NCBI GenBank assembly: GCA_045542485.1
Contig: JAZQLC010000001.1
Coordinates: 1 to 30,629 of the forward strand
DNA length: 30,629 nucleotides
Reading direction: 5' to 3'
Origin: SIG575 sp045542485
Lineage (GTDB): Bacteria > Bacillota > Clostridia > Oscillospirales > Acutalibacteraceae
The position numbers and the translations under genes were made by a program. The notes beneath the pieces are model-generated. The model was given only the letters and a program-made list of their open reading frames with translations. It made no database searches and had not been told where the DNA came from. Of the stretch, positions 14,516 to 22,794 are shown one piece after another. Each line of letters opens with the position of its first letter. The first letter of the stretch is position 1.

Positions 14516-16891
14516 TTATAATTTTTTTAGCTTTGCATATGCAGCCATAATCTTTTTCGTACTTGCTTTTTCAAAAGCTATTTCAAGGAAATAGTCTCCA
14601 CCAACCGGTTGAACAGACAAAACAACGCCTTTACCGAAAGCATTGTGAAGAACAGTGTCACCAACTTTATATGTTTCTTTTCCGACTGAAGATGTTTGAG
14701 CCGGTGAAACAGTCTTCTTAGGTTCATAGTGCTTTGGAATTGTATATGATTTTTCACTTCTCGTTTCCTGAGGCTGGAACATAATTTTCTGTGCTGTCGT
14801 TATACTGCTCTTAGAAATATTATCTATAAGCTCAGCAGGAATTTCATCAACAAAGCGAGATGGTCTGTTGTGAGTTGTTGAGCCGAAAATAAGTCTTGTT
14901 TTTGTAGCGGTCAGATAAAGCTTTTCTTTTGCTCTTGTTATGCCCACATAAGCAAGTCGTCTTTCTTCTTCAACTTCCGAGGGTATAAACATAGACTGCT
15001 GTCCGGGGAAAATACCCTCTTCCATTCCTGCAATAAATACGCAGGGGAACTCAAGTCCTTTTGCCGAGTGAAGTGTCATAAGTGTCACGGTGTCTGCCTC
15101 AGAATTGTAGTTATCAATATCCGTCATCAATGAAACTTCTTCAAGGAAAGAACCAAGCGTTGCGTCTTCATTTTCATCCTGATGCTTGACAAGGTTAGAG
15201 AGAAGCTCGTTAAGGTTTTCCGTACGGTCAACATATGTATCCTTATCAGCTGCAAGAGATTCAAGATAGCGGCTTTCTGTCATTACTGTGCGCAGAAGCT
15301 CATCAAGTCGGTATGTTTCTGCTTTAGCTCTGAAAGATTCCATCATATTTATGAAATCCTTTATCTTACTTGCTGCTCGTGAAACTGAGGGATAATCTTC
15401 CGCATTCTTCAACACTTCGTACAGACTGATACCCATACCACCTGCAATTTCAAGTGCGTGATTTATTGTTGTATCACCAATCCCCCTTTTGGGTTCATTA
15501 ATGATTCTTCTCAGACGAATGTCGTCCGACGGGTTATTGATTACAGTCAGATATGCAAGAGCATCCTTGATTTCTTTACGCTCATAGAATCTGTGACCAC
15601 CGATAACTCTGTAAGGAACCGCTGAACGGATAAAAGCATTTTCAATTGCGTTAGACTGAGAGTTCATTCTGTAAAGCACGGTGTGGTCTGACCACTTTTT
15701 GCCGTCAGAAACACTGTTGATAATAGTATCTGCGATAAACCTACCCTCTTCCCTCTCATCATAAGAAATTGAAAGAGTAATCAGCTCTCCTTCGCCGTTG
15801 TTTGTCCAGAGATTTTTTCCTTTTCTACCCTGGTTGTTAGCAATAACAGCATTTGCGGCGTCAAGAATATTCTGTGTAGAGCGGTAATTCTGCTCAAGTC
15901 TTATTACTCTTGCGTTACTGTATCTTTTTTCAAATGAGAGAATGTTTTCAATTGTCGCGCCTCTGAAGCGATAAATACTCTGGTCGTCGTCACCCACAAC
16001 ACAGATATTTCTGTGCTTAGCAGCAAGAAGCTCAGTGAGTCTGTACTGAACATGGTTTGTATCCTGATACTCATCGACCATAATATATCTGAATTTGTTC
16101 TGATAATACTCAAGTACCTCAGGACATTTTTCAAAGAGTCTCACAGTGTTCACAATAATATCATCAAAGTCCATCGCATCGGCACTTCTGAGCATCTGCT
16201 GATACTTTATATATGCCCTTGAAATCATCTGAAGTCTTACATCTGCACTTGCGTTCTTCATATACTCCTCAGGAGAAATAAGAGAATCCTTAGCGTGGCT
16301 GATTTCAGCAAGAACACTTTTTACAGGAAGCATTTTATCGCTGATTTCAAGCTGACGCATACATTCCTTCATCATTCTCTTACTGTCATCTGTATCATAA
16401 ATTGTGAAATTGGATGAGAACCCGATTTTGTCACCATCGCGTCTTAAAACTCTTGCACAGAATGAGTGAAAAGTACTCGCCCAGATATCTTCTGCCTGTG
16501 TGCCGAGAAGATTCGTAAGTCTCTCTTTAAGTTCACCTGCTGCTTTATTCGTAAAGGTAATCGCAAGAATCTGCCAGGGTTTTGCAGGGTTGACTGCAAG
16601 TAAGTCTTCGATGTCAAACAAATCATTTGTCTTTCCGTCGAGAAAATCCTGCATGAGTGCAAGGTCACTGTCAGTCACCGAAAATGAACATTCTTCAGAA
16701 TTGTATGCTTTGCCAAATCGGATAAGGTTATATATTCTGTTTACAATAACTGTTGTTTTACCGCTACCTGCACCTGCAAGAATCAACAGTGGGCCGTCGG
16801 TATGAAAAACAGCCTTTTTCTGCATCGGATTCATTCTTGAAAATTCTTTTTCTATTATCTTCTTTCTAATGTTTAAAAATTCATTAATCAT
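14516..16891 (-). CDS. pcrA: ATP-dependent DNA helicase PcrA/UvrD
   Basis: A 791-residue superfamily 1A 3'-5' helicase used in nucleotide-excision repair and replication-fork maintenance. Motifs are visible in order: Q24, Walker A GAGSGKT (40-46), TFTNKAA (from 112), STFHSFCARVLRR, VDEYQDTN, VGDDDQSIYRFRGA, RLEQNYRST, TLHSAKGLEFPCVFI and EERRLAYVGITRAK. The C-terminal end has the Tudor-like tail typical of PcrA (VGDTVLHNAFGKGVV). A segment of about 40 residues (roughly 60-102) between Walker A and motif Ia is absent from the standard PcrA layout. The frame can start at a TTG at 16918, but the ATG at 16891 is preceded by AGGTGA. Confidence 0.96.
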   Translation of the reverse strand: MINEFLNIRKKIIEKEFSRMNPMQKKAVFHTDGPLLILAGAGSGKTTVIVNRIYNLIRFGKAYNSEECSFSVTDSDLALMQDFLDGKTNDLFDIEDLLAVNPAKPWQILAITFTNKAAGELKERLTNLLGTQAEDIWASTFHSFCARVLRRDGDKIGFSSNFTIYDTDDSKRMMKECMRQLEISDKMLPVKSVLAEISHAKDSLISPEEYMKNASADVRLQMISRAYIKYQQMLRSADAMDFDDIIVNTVRLFEKCPEVLEYYQNKFRYIMVDEYQDTNHVQYRLTELLAAKHRNICVVGDDDQSIYRFRGATIENILSFEKRYSNARVIRLEQNYRSTQNILDAANAVIANNQGRKGKNLWTNNGEGELITLSISYDEREEGRFIADTIINSVSDGKKWSDHTVLYRMNSQSNAIENAFIRSAVPYRVIGGHRFYERKEIKDALAYLTVINNPSDDIRLRRIINEPKRGIGDTTINHALEIAGGMGISLYEVLKNAEDYPSVSRAASKIKDFINMMESFRAKAETYRLDELLRTVMTESRYLESLAADKDTYVDRTENLNELLSNLVKHQDENEDATLGSFLEEVSLMTDIDNYNSEADTVTLMTLHSAKGLEFPCVFIAGMEEGIFPGQQSMFIPSEVEEERRLAYVGITRAKEKLYLTATKTRLIFGSTTHNRPSRFVDEIPAELIDNISKSSITTAQKIMFQPQETRSEKSYTIPKHYEPKKTVSPAQTSSVGKETYKVGDTVLHNAFGKGVVLSVQPVGGDYFLEIAFEKASTKKIMAAYAKLKKL

Positions 16892-16921
16892 AGTTTCACC
16901 TGTATATTTTATTATCAACTT

Positions 16922-16950
16922 ATTTTATCATTTTCAGACAAATTATTCAA
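16922..16950 (-). promoter_or_regulatory. pcrA promoter
   Basis: TTGAAT (complement of 16945-16950), a 17-nt spacer and TAAAAT (complement of 16922-16927). It is back to back with the thiN promoter. Confidence 0.6.
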
Positions 16951-16958
16951 TATTAATA

Positions 16959-16987
16959 TTGAACTAAAAGAGATAAACTGATATAAT
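16959..16987 (+). promoter_or_regulatory. thiN promoter
   Basis: TTGAAC (16959-16964), a 17-nt spacer and TATAAT (16982-16987), followed by GAAGGAGGG and the ATG at 17015. No room for a TPP riboswitch exists between promoter and start. Confidence 0.7.
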
Positions 16988-17014
16988 ATTTTTGCACTTG
17001 AAGGAGGGATAAGT

Positions 17015-17632
17015 ATGAGATGTGTGATTGTCGGCGGCGCCGATATAAAAAATTATGATGCGGTCAGAAATTATCTGAAACCGGATGATTATATTATTTT
17101 CTGCGACTGTGCTTTGAGACACACTGAAAAACTGAGCGTTGCTCCTTCACTGATTATAGGTGATTTTGATTCACACGAAAAGCCTGAAACAGCAACCGAA
17201 ACAATTGTGCTGCCCTGTGAAAAAGATGATACCGACACTGTTTTCGCAATTAAAGAAGCAATAAAAAGAGGCTATGATGAATTTCTCCTCATAGGCGTTG
17301 TAGGTAATAGACTTGACCACACCCTTGTCAATGTTTCGATTCTGAATTATCTCTTTGAAAATGGTAAAAAAGGTGTAATAGTCGATGACTATTCAGAAAT
17401 GGAAATCGTAGGAAGCAAGACACATTTTGTAAGCGATAATTTTTCGTTTTTTTCTCTTGTAAACATTTTTGGCATCAGCGAAGGTGTAACAATCAGAAAT
17501 GCAAAATACTGTCTTGAGGATGCAATTATAACATCAGAATACCAATACGCAACAAGCAACGAAGTAATTTCAGGAAAAACAGCAGAAATTTCAGTTAAAA
17601 AAGGAAAGCTTCTCTTAATAAAAGTAAAATGA
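17015..17632 (+). CDS. thiN: Thiamine pyrophosphokinase
   Basis: A 205-residue enzyme that transfers pyrophosphate from ATP to thiamine to make the cofactor TPP. Family motifs are VIVGGADI at the start, DDYIIFCDCALRH near 28-40, PSLIIGDFDSHEKP near 46-60, KDDTDTVFAIKEAIKRGYDEF near 72-92 and GVVGNRLDHTLVNVSIL near 96-112. The C-terminal beta-sandwich is shorter and more diverged, as usual. A strong ribosome binding site precedes the ATG. The stop codon lies inside the stem of the shared terminator. Confidence 0.93.
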   Translation: MRCVIVGGADIKNYDAVRNYLKPDDYIIFCDCALRHTEKLSVAPSLIIGDFDSHEKPETATETIVLPCEKDDTDTVFAIKEAIKRGYDEFLLIGVVGNRLDHTLVNVSILNYLFENGKKGVIVDDYSEMEIVGSKTHFVSDNFSFFSLVNIFGISEGVTIRNAKYCLEDAIITSEYQYATSNEVISGKTAEISVKKGKLLLIKVK

Positions 17633-17666
17633 GCAGTGGCAAATCACCACTGCTCATAATTTTTTT
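17629..17666. terminator. Bidirectional terminator (thiN / uronate operon)
   Basis: ATGAGCAGTGG (17629-17639) pairs perfectly with CCACTGCTCAT (17647-17657). A run of seven T (17660-17666) follows on the + strand. The thiN stop codon is in the 5' arm, and the stop codon of the convergent gene overlaps the T-run. Confidence 0.85.
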
Positions 17667-18849
17667 ACCATTTAACATCCCATCTTGATGACGCTTTTCC
17701 TGCACGGATTGAGTCATCCTTCGAAATCTGCTTCTTGGGTTTTGATGTTTTCACTCTTTCCATAAGCAGAGACATATGTAATTCTGCATCAAAGGGAATC
17801 TCAACAGTTTTTCCTGTCCAATCAGAAAGATGAATAGCATTGGAAATTGTAAGACCTCTGATTCCGTCAGCGCCGGGGGAAATCAACTCTTCACCGAATA
17901 AGATTGCATTTGTGAAATTCTGCAGTATCTGATTGTGAGCTGAAGACTGATTTTCATCAGGGATATATTCGGTATATTCACAACTGACTTTCGTTTTATA
18001 GTCAGCAGAAGCGAAATTTCTGTACTCTTTTTCGGACAGATTATATTTCCACATAGAAAGTTTGCCATTTTCAATAACAACCTTAGCTCTGTCACCGGAA
18101 ATTTCCAGACGGTTTGTACCCGGATTTTCACCCGTTGAAGTAAAGAGAGCACCCGTAGCACCGTTTGAAAACTCAAAAAATGCCGAAACATCATCTTCAA
18201 CTTCAATATCGTGATACTTTCCGTATCCACAGTGTCCCGTAACTTTTGTGGGCATACCAACAAGCCACTGAAAGATATCAATGTTATGAGGGCACTGATT
18301 TATCAGCACTCCTCCCCCTTCATCCTTCCATGTCGCTCTCCATGAGCCTGAATCATAATATTCCTGTCTGCGATACCAGTTAGTTATTATCCAGACAACC
18401 CTTTTCAATTCGCCTATTTCGCCTGAAGAAATAATCTCTTTCGCCTTTCTGAAAATCGGATTAGTTCTCTGGTTATACATAATACCAAAAACTTTTCCGC
18501 TCTTTTCTGCTTCCTCGTTCATCTCTTTAACCTTTTCGATATAAACACCCGCAGGTTTCTCAGTCAAAACATTCAGGTTACTTCTGAAGGCTTCAATTGC
18601 TATGACGGGATGAAGATAATGAGGCGTGGCAATAATTATGGCATCTATATTTTCATCAGAAAGTAAGTCTGAATAATTTTCATAGATTCTCACACCGGGC
18701 AGATTTTCCTCTGCCCAATTTCTTTTTTTCAAATCTGTATCGCAGACAGCCGTCAGGACTGCACCGTCAATTTTTGAATCAAAAAGATTTTTTGCATGTG
18801 AAGAACCCATATTGCCTATGCCGACAATACCGAATCTGACTTCTTTCAT
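17665..18849 (-). CDS. Gfo/Idh/MocA-family oxidoreductase
   Basis: A 394-residue NAD(P)-dependent sugar dehydrogenase-type protein. The N-terminal Rossmann fold has FGIVGIGNMGSSHAKNL (residues 6-22) and IIIATPHYLHP near 73; EKPAGVY near 97 carries the conserved Lys of the E-K-P motif. The C-terminal domain shows DEGGGVLINQCPHNIDIFQWLVG, a typical substrate-side segment with conserved His. The substrate is not predictable; its place as last gene of the uronate operon, with a ribosome binding site directly after the aldolase stop codon, suggests oxidation or reduction of a uronate-related sugar. The terminal WDVKW tail and basic C-terminal stretch are common in a clostridial subgroup, from memory and not checked. 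Confidence 0.85.
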   Translation of the reverse strand: MKEVRFGIVGIGNMGSSHAKNLFDSKIDGAVLTAVCDTDLKKRNWAEENLPGVRIYENYSDLLSDENIDAIIIATPHYLHPVIAIEAFRSNLNVLTEKPAGVYIEKVKEMNEEAEKSGKVFGIMYNQRTNPIFRKAKEIISSGEIGELKRVVWIITNWYRRQEYYDSGSWRATWKDEGGGVLINQCPHNIDIFQWLVGMPTKVTGHCGYGKYHDIEVEDDVSAFFEFSNGATGALFTSTGENPGTNRLEISGDRAKVVIENGKLSMWKYNLSEKEYRNFASADYKTKVSCEYTEYIPDENQSSAHNQILQNFTNAILFGEELISPGADGIRGLTISNAIHLSDWTGKTVEIPFDAELHMSLLMERVKTSKPKKQISKDDSIRAGKASSRWDVKW

Positions 18850-18864
18850 AATAAAATCGCCTCT

Positions 18865-19482
18865 TTATGCTCTTGCTTTTTTAATATTTTCAATAAATGC
18901 TTTTGCATTTGCTGTGATATCGCCTTTTGTAAGACAACTACCTGCACCGACAGCCACGGCACCTGCTTTAATCCACTCACCTACATTGTCAGCATCAACA
19001 CCGCCTGTGGGCATAATCTGCACCCAAGGAAGAGGTCCTTTTATATCCTTGATAAATCTGGGACCGCTTAAATCGCCCGGGAAGAGCTTAAGAACATCTA
19101 CACCTGCTTCCATAGCAGTAACAGCCTCTGTAATTGTAAGAACACCTGCCATAGATGCTGTTCTGTATCTGTTACAAAGTTTTGTCACCTCAGGATTGAA
19201 ATGAGGTGAAACAATATACTGTGCACCTGAAAGAAGTGCGATTCTTGCTGTCTCACTGTCAAGAACTGTACCTGCACCGAGCACTATATCGTCGCCGTAT
19301 TTTTTTGCAAGGTCTTCGATTACATGGTGTGCAAAAGGAACTGAGAAAGTAAGTTCAATGGCATCAATGCCACCGTCAATACATTTTTCAACAATATCAA
19401 ATGCTTTCTCTGAATTTTCCGCACGGACAACTGCAACGATGCCTTTATCCTTAATTCTTTCAATTACTCTTTCTTTTGTCAT
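18865..19482 (-). CDS. kdgA: KDPG/KHG aldolase
   Basis: A 205-residue class I aldolase that splits 2-keto-3-deoxy-6-phosphogluconate into pyruvate and glyceraldehyde 3-phosphate. R20 and E43 (in AIELTFS) are the substrate and proton-transfer residues; the Schiff-base lysine is K132 in VLKLFPG. MPTGGVD forms the phosphate-binding site. The usual PG-x-x-T-P-T-E segment reads AGVLTITE here, losing two prolines. GGAGG precedes the ATG, 15 nt after uxuB. The enzyme needs KDPG made by KDG kinase, which is not in this operon. The symbol eda would be equally valid. Confidence 0.93.
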   Translation of the reverse strand: MTKERVIERIKDKGIVAVVRAENSEKAFDIVEKCIDGGIDAIELTFSVPFAHHVIEDLAKKYGDDIVLGAGTVLDSETARIALLSGAQYIVSPHFNPEVTKLCNRYRTASMAGVLTITEAVTAMEAGVDVLKLFPGDLSGPRFIKDIKGPLPWVQIMPTGGVDADNVGEWIKAGAVAVGAGSCLTKGDITANAKAFIENIKKARA

Positions 19483-19497
19483 TTTATTTTCCTCCGA

Positions 19498-20325
19498 TTA
19501 TACACCTGAATATGCTGAGAATCCACCGTCAATGGGAATCACAACACCGGTAATGAAACTTGAAACTTCTTCATCAAGCAAGAATCTGACAGTACCCATA
19601 AGCTCATTAGCTTCACCAAATCTGCCCATAGGAGTTGCATTCAGGATTTTATTTGTTCTTGCAGTGGGAGTGCCGTCTTCGTTAAAAAGAAGACCTCTGT
19701 TCTGATTGGTTACAAAGAAACCGGGAGCGATTGCGTTAACGCGGACTCCTGCGTTTGCAAAGTGAACTGCAAGCCACTGTGTAAGATTGGAAACAGCAGC
19801 TTTTGCACCACTGTAAGCAGGAATTTTTGTAAGAGGTGTGTACGCATTCATAGATGAAATATTGAGAATACATCCTTTTTCACCCATTACAAAATCCTTT
19901 GCAAAAACCTGAGTAGGAAGAAGAACACCAAGGAAGTTAAGGTCAAAAACAAAACTGATACCATCAGGTTGAAGGTCAAAGAAAGAAACAATATCTTCTC
20001 TGTCAATGTCTTCGGGATTGAAATATTCGTTTGTGGTTGTACCTCTGGGGTTGTTTCCGCCTGCTCCGTTAATGAGAATCTGACATTTGCCGAATGCTTC
20101 AAGCACTTCATTGTGAGCATTTTCAAGGCTTTCTTTATCAAGTACATTAGTTTTAACTGCGATTGCTTCACCACCATCAGCTCTGATTTCCGAAGCAAAT
20201 TTTTCAGCAGCTTCAAGATTAATGTCGAGAAGAGCAATTTTGTGTCCGTCTTTCGCAAGTTCTTTTGCAAAATTACCGCAAAGAACACCACCCGCACCTG
20301 TAATTACAATAACTTTTGATTCCAT
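19498..20325 (-). CDS. uxuB: SDR-type D-fructuronate reductase (mannonate oxidoreductase)
   Basis: A 275-residue short-chain dehydrogenase. The cofactor site TGAGGVLCG is at 9-17, NGAGGNNP near 86-93, and catalytic S158, Y171 and K175 (YSGAK) are in place. The length and the family-specific DLQPDGISFVFDLNFLGVLLPTQVFA segment match Bacillus subtilis UxuB (YjmF), which reduces fructuronate to mannonate. This is unrelated in fold to the E. coli long-chain UxuB. Function is supported by its position between uxuA and the aldolase gene. AAGGAG lies before the ATG, 12 nt after uxuA. Confidence 0.87.
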   Translation of the reverse strand: MESKVIVITGAGGVLCGNFAKELAKDGHKIALLDINLEAAEKFASEIRADGGEAIAVKTNVLDKESLENAHNEVLEAFGKCQILINGAGGNNPRGTTTNEYFNPEDIDREDIVSFFDLQPDGISFVFDLNFLGVLLPTQVFAKDFVMGEKGCILNISSMNAYTPLTKIPAYSGAKAAVSNLTQWLAVHFANAGVRVNAIAPGFFVTNQNRGLLFNEDGTPTARTNKILNATPMGRFGEANELMGTVRFLLDEEVSSFITGVVIPIDGGFSAYSGV

Positions 20326-20337
20326 TGTTTTAACTCC

Positions 20338-21378
20338 TTATTTAGAAGATTTCTGAACTGCTTCAATAAGACCTGTAAGATATGTCGCACCAAGTGCTCT
20401 GTCGAAAAGACCATAACCATATCTGCCCTTTTCTCCCCATATCATTCTGCCGTGGTCAGGACGCACATAACCGTCAAAACCGCTGTCATTGAGTGCTTTC
20501 ACAATTTCATACATATCAAATGAACCGCAAGAACTGGGATGAGCAGTTTCCATAAACTGTCTGTCACCGAGATGTTTGATATTTCTCAGGTGAGCAAAAT
20601 GAATTCTGCCTTCATATTTCTTAATCATTCTTACAAGGTCATTGTTTTCACTTGCACCCAATGAGCCTGTACAGAAAGTAAGACCATTTGCAGGTGAATC
20701 AACAAGCTTGAGGAATCTGTCAAGATTTTCTTCATTAGTGATAATTCTCGGCAGACCAAAGATACCCCATGGCGGATCATCGGGATGAATAGCCATTTTG
20801 ACGCCGGACTCCTCTGCGACGGGAATTACTGCTTCAAGGAATGTTTTTACATTTTCCCAGAGTTTTTCCTCGCCCAATTCCTCATACTGTCTGAGAAGGT
20901 CTTTAAGCTGTTCCTTTGTATAGCTTTCGTCCCATCCGGGAAGTGACAGTTCACTTGTAAGCGGATTCATTGAAAGGACAGTTTCTTCATCATATGCAAG
21001 TCCGTTTGAACCGTCAGCGTGAATATGCTCAAGTTCACTTCTGAGCCAGTCAAATACAGGCATAAAGTTATAGCAGATACATTTTACACCGGCCTCGCCC
21101 AGTCTTCTTACATTTTCACAATAGTTCTCAATAAGCTGAGGTGCCTTCTCGTTGCCGAGTTTAATATCTTCAGGAACGGGAACGCTTTCAACCACTTCGA
21201 ACTCAAGACCTTTATCGTTAGCTTTTTTCTTAAGCTCAGCAATACTTTCTCTTGACCAGACACCACCGGCAGGAACATTATAAATCGCTGAAACAATGCC
21301 TGTCATCATAGGAATCTGTCTGATATGGTCAAGAGTAACAGGGTCACTGTCACCGTACCATCTGAAAGTCATTTTCAT
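20338..21378 (-). CDS. uxuA: Mannonate dehydratase
   Basis: A 346-residue TIM-barrel, Mn/Fe-dependent enzyme that dehydrates D-mannonate to 2-keto-3-deoxygluconate. Family marks are FRWYGDSDPVTLDHIRQIP at the N-terminus, CYNFMPVFDWLRSEL near 101-116, MAIHPDDPPWGIFGLPRI near 195-212, FCTGSLGA near 235, HFAHLRNIKH near 256 and PDHGRMIWGEKGRYGYGLFDRALG near 307-330. His, Cys and Asp metal ligands are retained. The length is normal for the Bacillota form (about 350 residues). AAGGAG precedes the ATG, 18 nt after uxaC. Confidence 0.97.
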   Translation of the reverse strand: MKMTFRWYGDSDPVTLDHIRQIPMMTGIVSAIYNVPAGGVWSRESIAELKKKANDKGLEFEVVESVPVPEDIKLGNEKAPQLIENYCENVRRLGEAGVKCICYNFMPVFDWLRSELEHIHADGSNGLAYDEETVLSMNPLTSELSLPGWDESYTKEQLKDLLRQYEELGEEKLWENVKTFLEAVIPVAEESGVKMAIHPDDPPWGIFGLPRIITNEENLDRFLKLVDSPANGLTFCTGSLGASENNDLVRMIKKYEGRIHFAHLRNIKHLGDRQFMETAHPSSCGSFDMYEIVKALNDSGFDGYVRPDHGRMIWGEKGRYGYGLFDRALGATYLTGLIEAVQKSSK

Positions 21379-21396
21379 AGAAATTGTCTCCTTTTC

Positions 21397-22776
21397 TTAT
21401 TCCTTGAGTTTATTTTTAATATTATAACAGCAGATTTTTTCTGCAATTTTTACCGCACTCTGCACGGGGGCAAATTCGCCATTTTCGACTGCCTTTCCAA
21501 GCGCAGAGGCAAGAATTCTTCTGAAATAATCATGTCTTGCATATGAAAGGAAGCTTCTGCTGTCAGTGAGCATACCGTAGAAAGTACCGATAGCAGCTGT
21601 CTCACTGTAAACTTCAATCTGCTTTTTAATACCGCTTAAGTTATCACAGAACCACCACGCAGCACCGAGAGAAACATTTCTGAACGAACGGATTCCCGTT
21701 GCAATTTCATAATACACAGTGGGGTTGAGCGTATAAACGATTGTATCGGGAAGCTTATCTTCCTGTTCCATTTTATCAAGAAGTGCGGTAATTGAAGACG
21801 CTTTAATGGGATTGCCAACACAGTCACCACCAACATCTCTGCCAAGTTTTTCAAAAAGCTTTGTTGATGCATTTCTCTTTACAGCAAGGTGAAGCTGCAT
21901 AATAAGTCCTTGTTTCTTGTAAAGACCACCAAGAAAAACATAAATATGAGAAATAAACGCATCATATTCTTTATCAGTGAGAACCTCGCCTGACAAAGCT
22001 TTTCTGAAAGCAAAATCTGCTTCTTCTTCAGTGCCGATATATTCAGGGAATCTTTCGATACCGACATCTGTCATTTTGCATCCCATTGATACAAAAAACT
22101 CAACTCTGTTTTCGAGAGCTTTTTTGAGAGAATCAATATCAGTTACCTGAACGCCTGAACAATCGGAAAGCTTAGAAATATAATCTGCATATCCGTCCGC
22201 AGTATAAAGAAAGAGATTATCAGTTCTGAAAGACGGACATACCTTTGCAGAAATCGATGAATCATCTGCTATGAGTTTATGATACTCAAGTGTATCGATA
22301 ATGTCATCCGTAGTTGCGATGTATTCAACATTCGAAGATGCAATAAGCTTTCTCGGTGACAGTGAAGTTTCTTTAATTACTTCATTCGCTTTATTCCATA
22401 TTTCCTCAGCTGAATCTGCCGTGAGCGGCTCATTTATACCGAAAAACTGCTTAAGCTCCATATGTGACCAATGATAAAGTGGGTTTCCGAGAGCAAGTTC
22501 AACAGCCTCTGCATATTTCATAAACTTCTCTTTCCACGAAGAATCGCCTGTGATATATTTTTCATCAATGCCGACACTTCTCATCAATCGCCATTTATAG
22601 TGGTCACCGCCAAGCCAGATTTCACCAATATTATCAAAAGGCTTATCTTCATAAATCTCTTTGGGCTGAAGGTGACAATGATAGTCAATTATCGGCAAGT
22701 CTTTAACCTTATCATAAATTGCTCTTGCTGATTCGCTATCAAGAAACACATTATCTCCGTAAAAGTTTTTATTCAA
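21397..22776 (-). CDS. uxaC: Glucuronate isomerase
   Basis: A 459-residue amidohydrolase-superfamily isomerase converting D-glucuronate to D-fructuronate and D-galacturonate to D-tagaturonate. The N-terminal metal motif is IIDYHCHL with H33 and H35. DNIGEIWLGGDHYKWRLMR, HWSHMELKQFFGI, MQLHLAVKRN and GAAWWFCDN are family blocks. The start is a TTG at 22776 preceded by AGGGGGAG, an unusual but well-supported choice. No tagaturonate reductase (uxaB) or altronate dehydratase (uxaA) is present, so here the enzyme should serve the glucuronate branch. Confidence 0.97.
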   Translation of the reverse strand: MNKNFYGDNVFLDSESARAIYDKVKDLPIIDYHCHLQPKEIYEDKPFDNIGEIWLGGDHYKWRLMRSVGIDEKYITGDSSWKEKFMKYAEAVELALGNPLYHWSHMELKQFFGINEPLTADSAEEIWNKANEVIKETSLSPRKLIASSNVEYIATTDDIIDTLEYHKLIADDSSISAKVCPSFRTDNLFLYTADGYADYISKLSDCSGVQVTDIDSLKKALENRVEFFVSMGCKMTDVGIERFPEYIGTEEEADFAFRKALSGEVLTDKEYDAFISHIYVFLGGLYKKQGLIMQLHLAVKRNASTKLFEKLGRDVGGDCVGNPIKASSITALLDKMEQEDKLPDTIVYTLNPTVYYEIATGIRSFRNVSLGAAWWFCDNLSGIKKQIEVYSETAAIGTFYGMLTDSRSFLSYARHDYFRRILASALGKAVENGEFAPVQSAVKIAEKICCYNIKNKLKE

Positions 22777-22794
22777 AGGAAACTCCCCCTTTTA

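Noticed and set aside
16988..17014. TPP riboswitch before thiN
   Set aside because: Only about 27 nt separate the -10 box from the start codon, far too short for the THI element.
17883..18281. Overlapping 132-codon frame inside the Gfo/Idh gene
   Set aside because: It is an out-of-frame shadow of a protein with clear family motifs.
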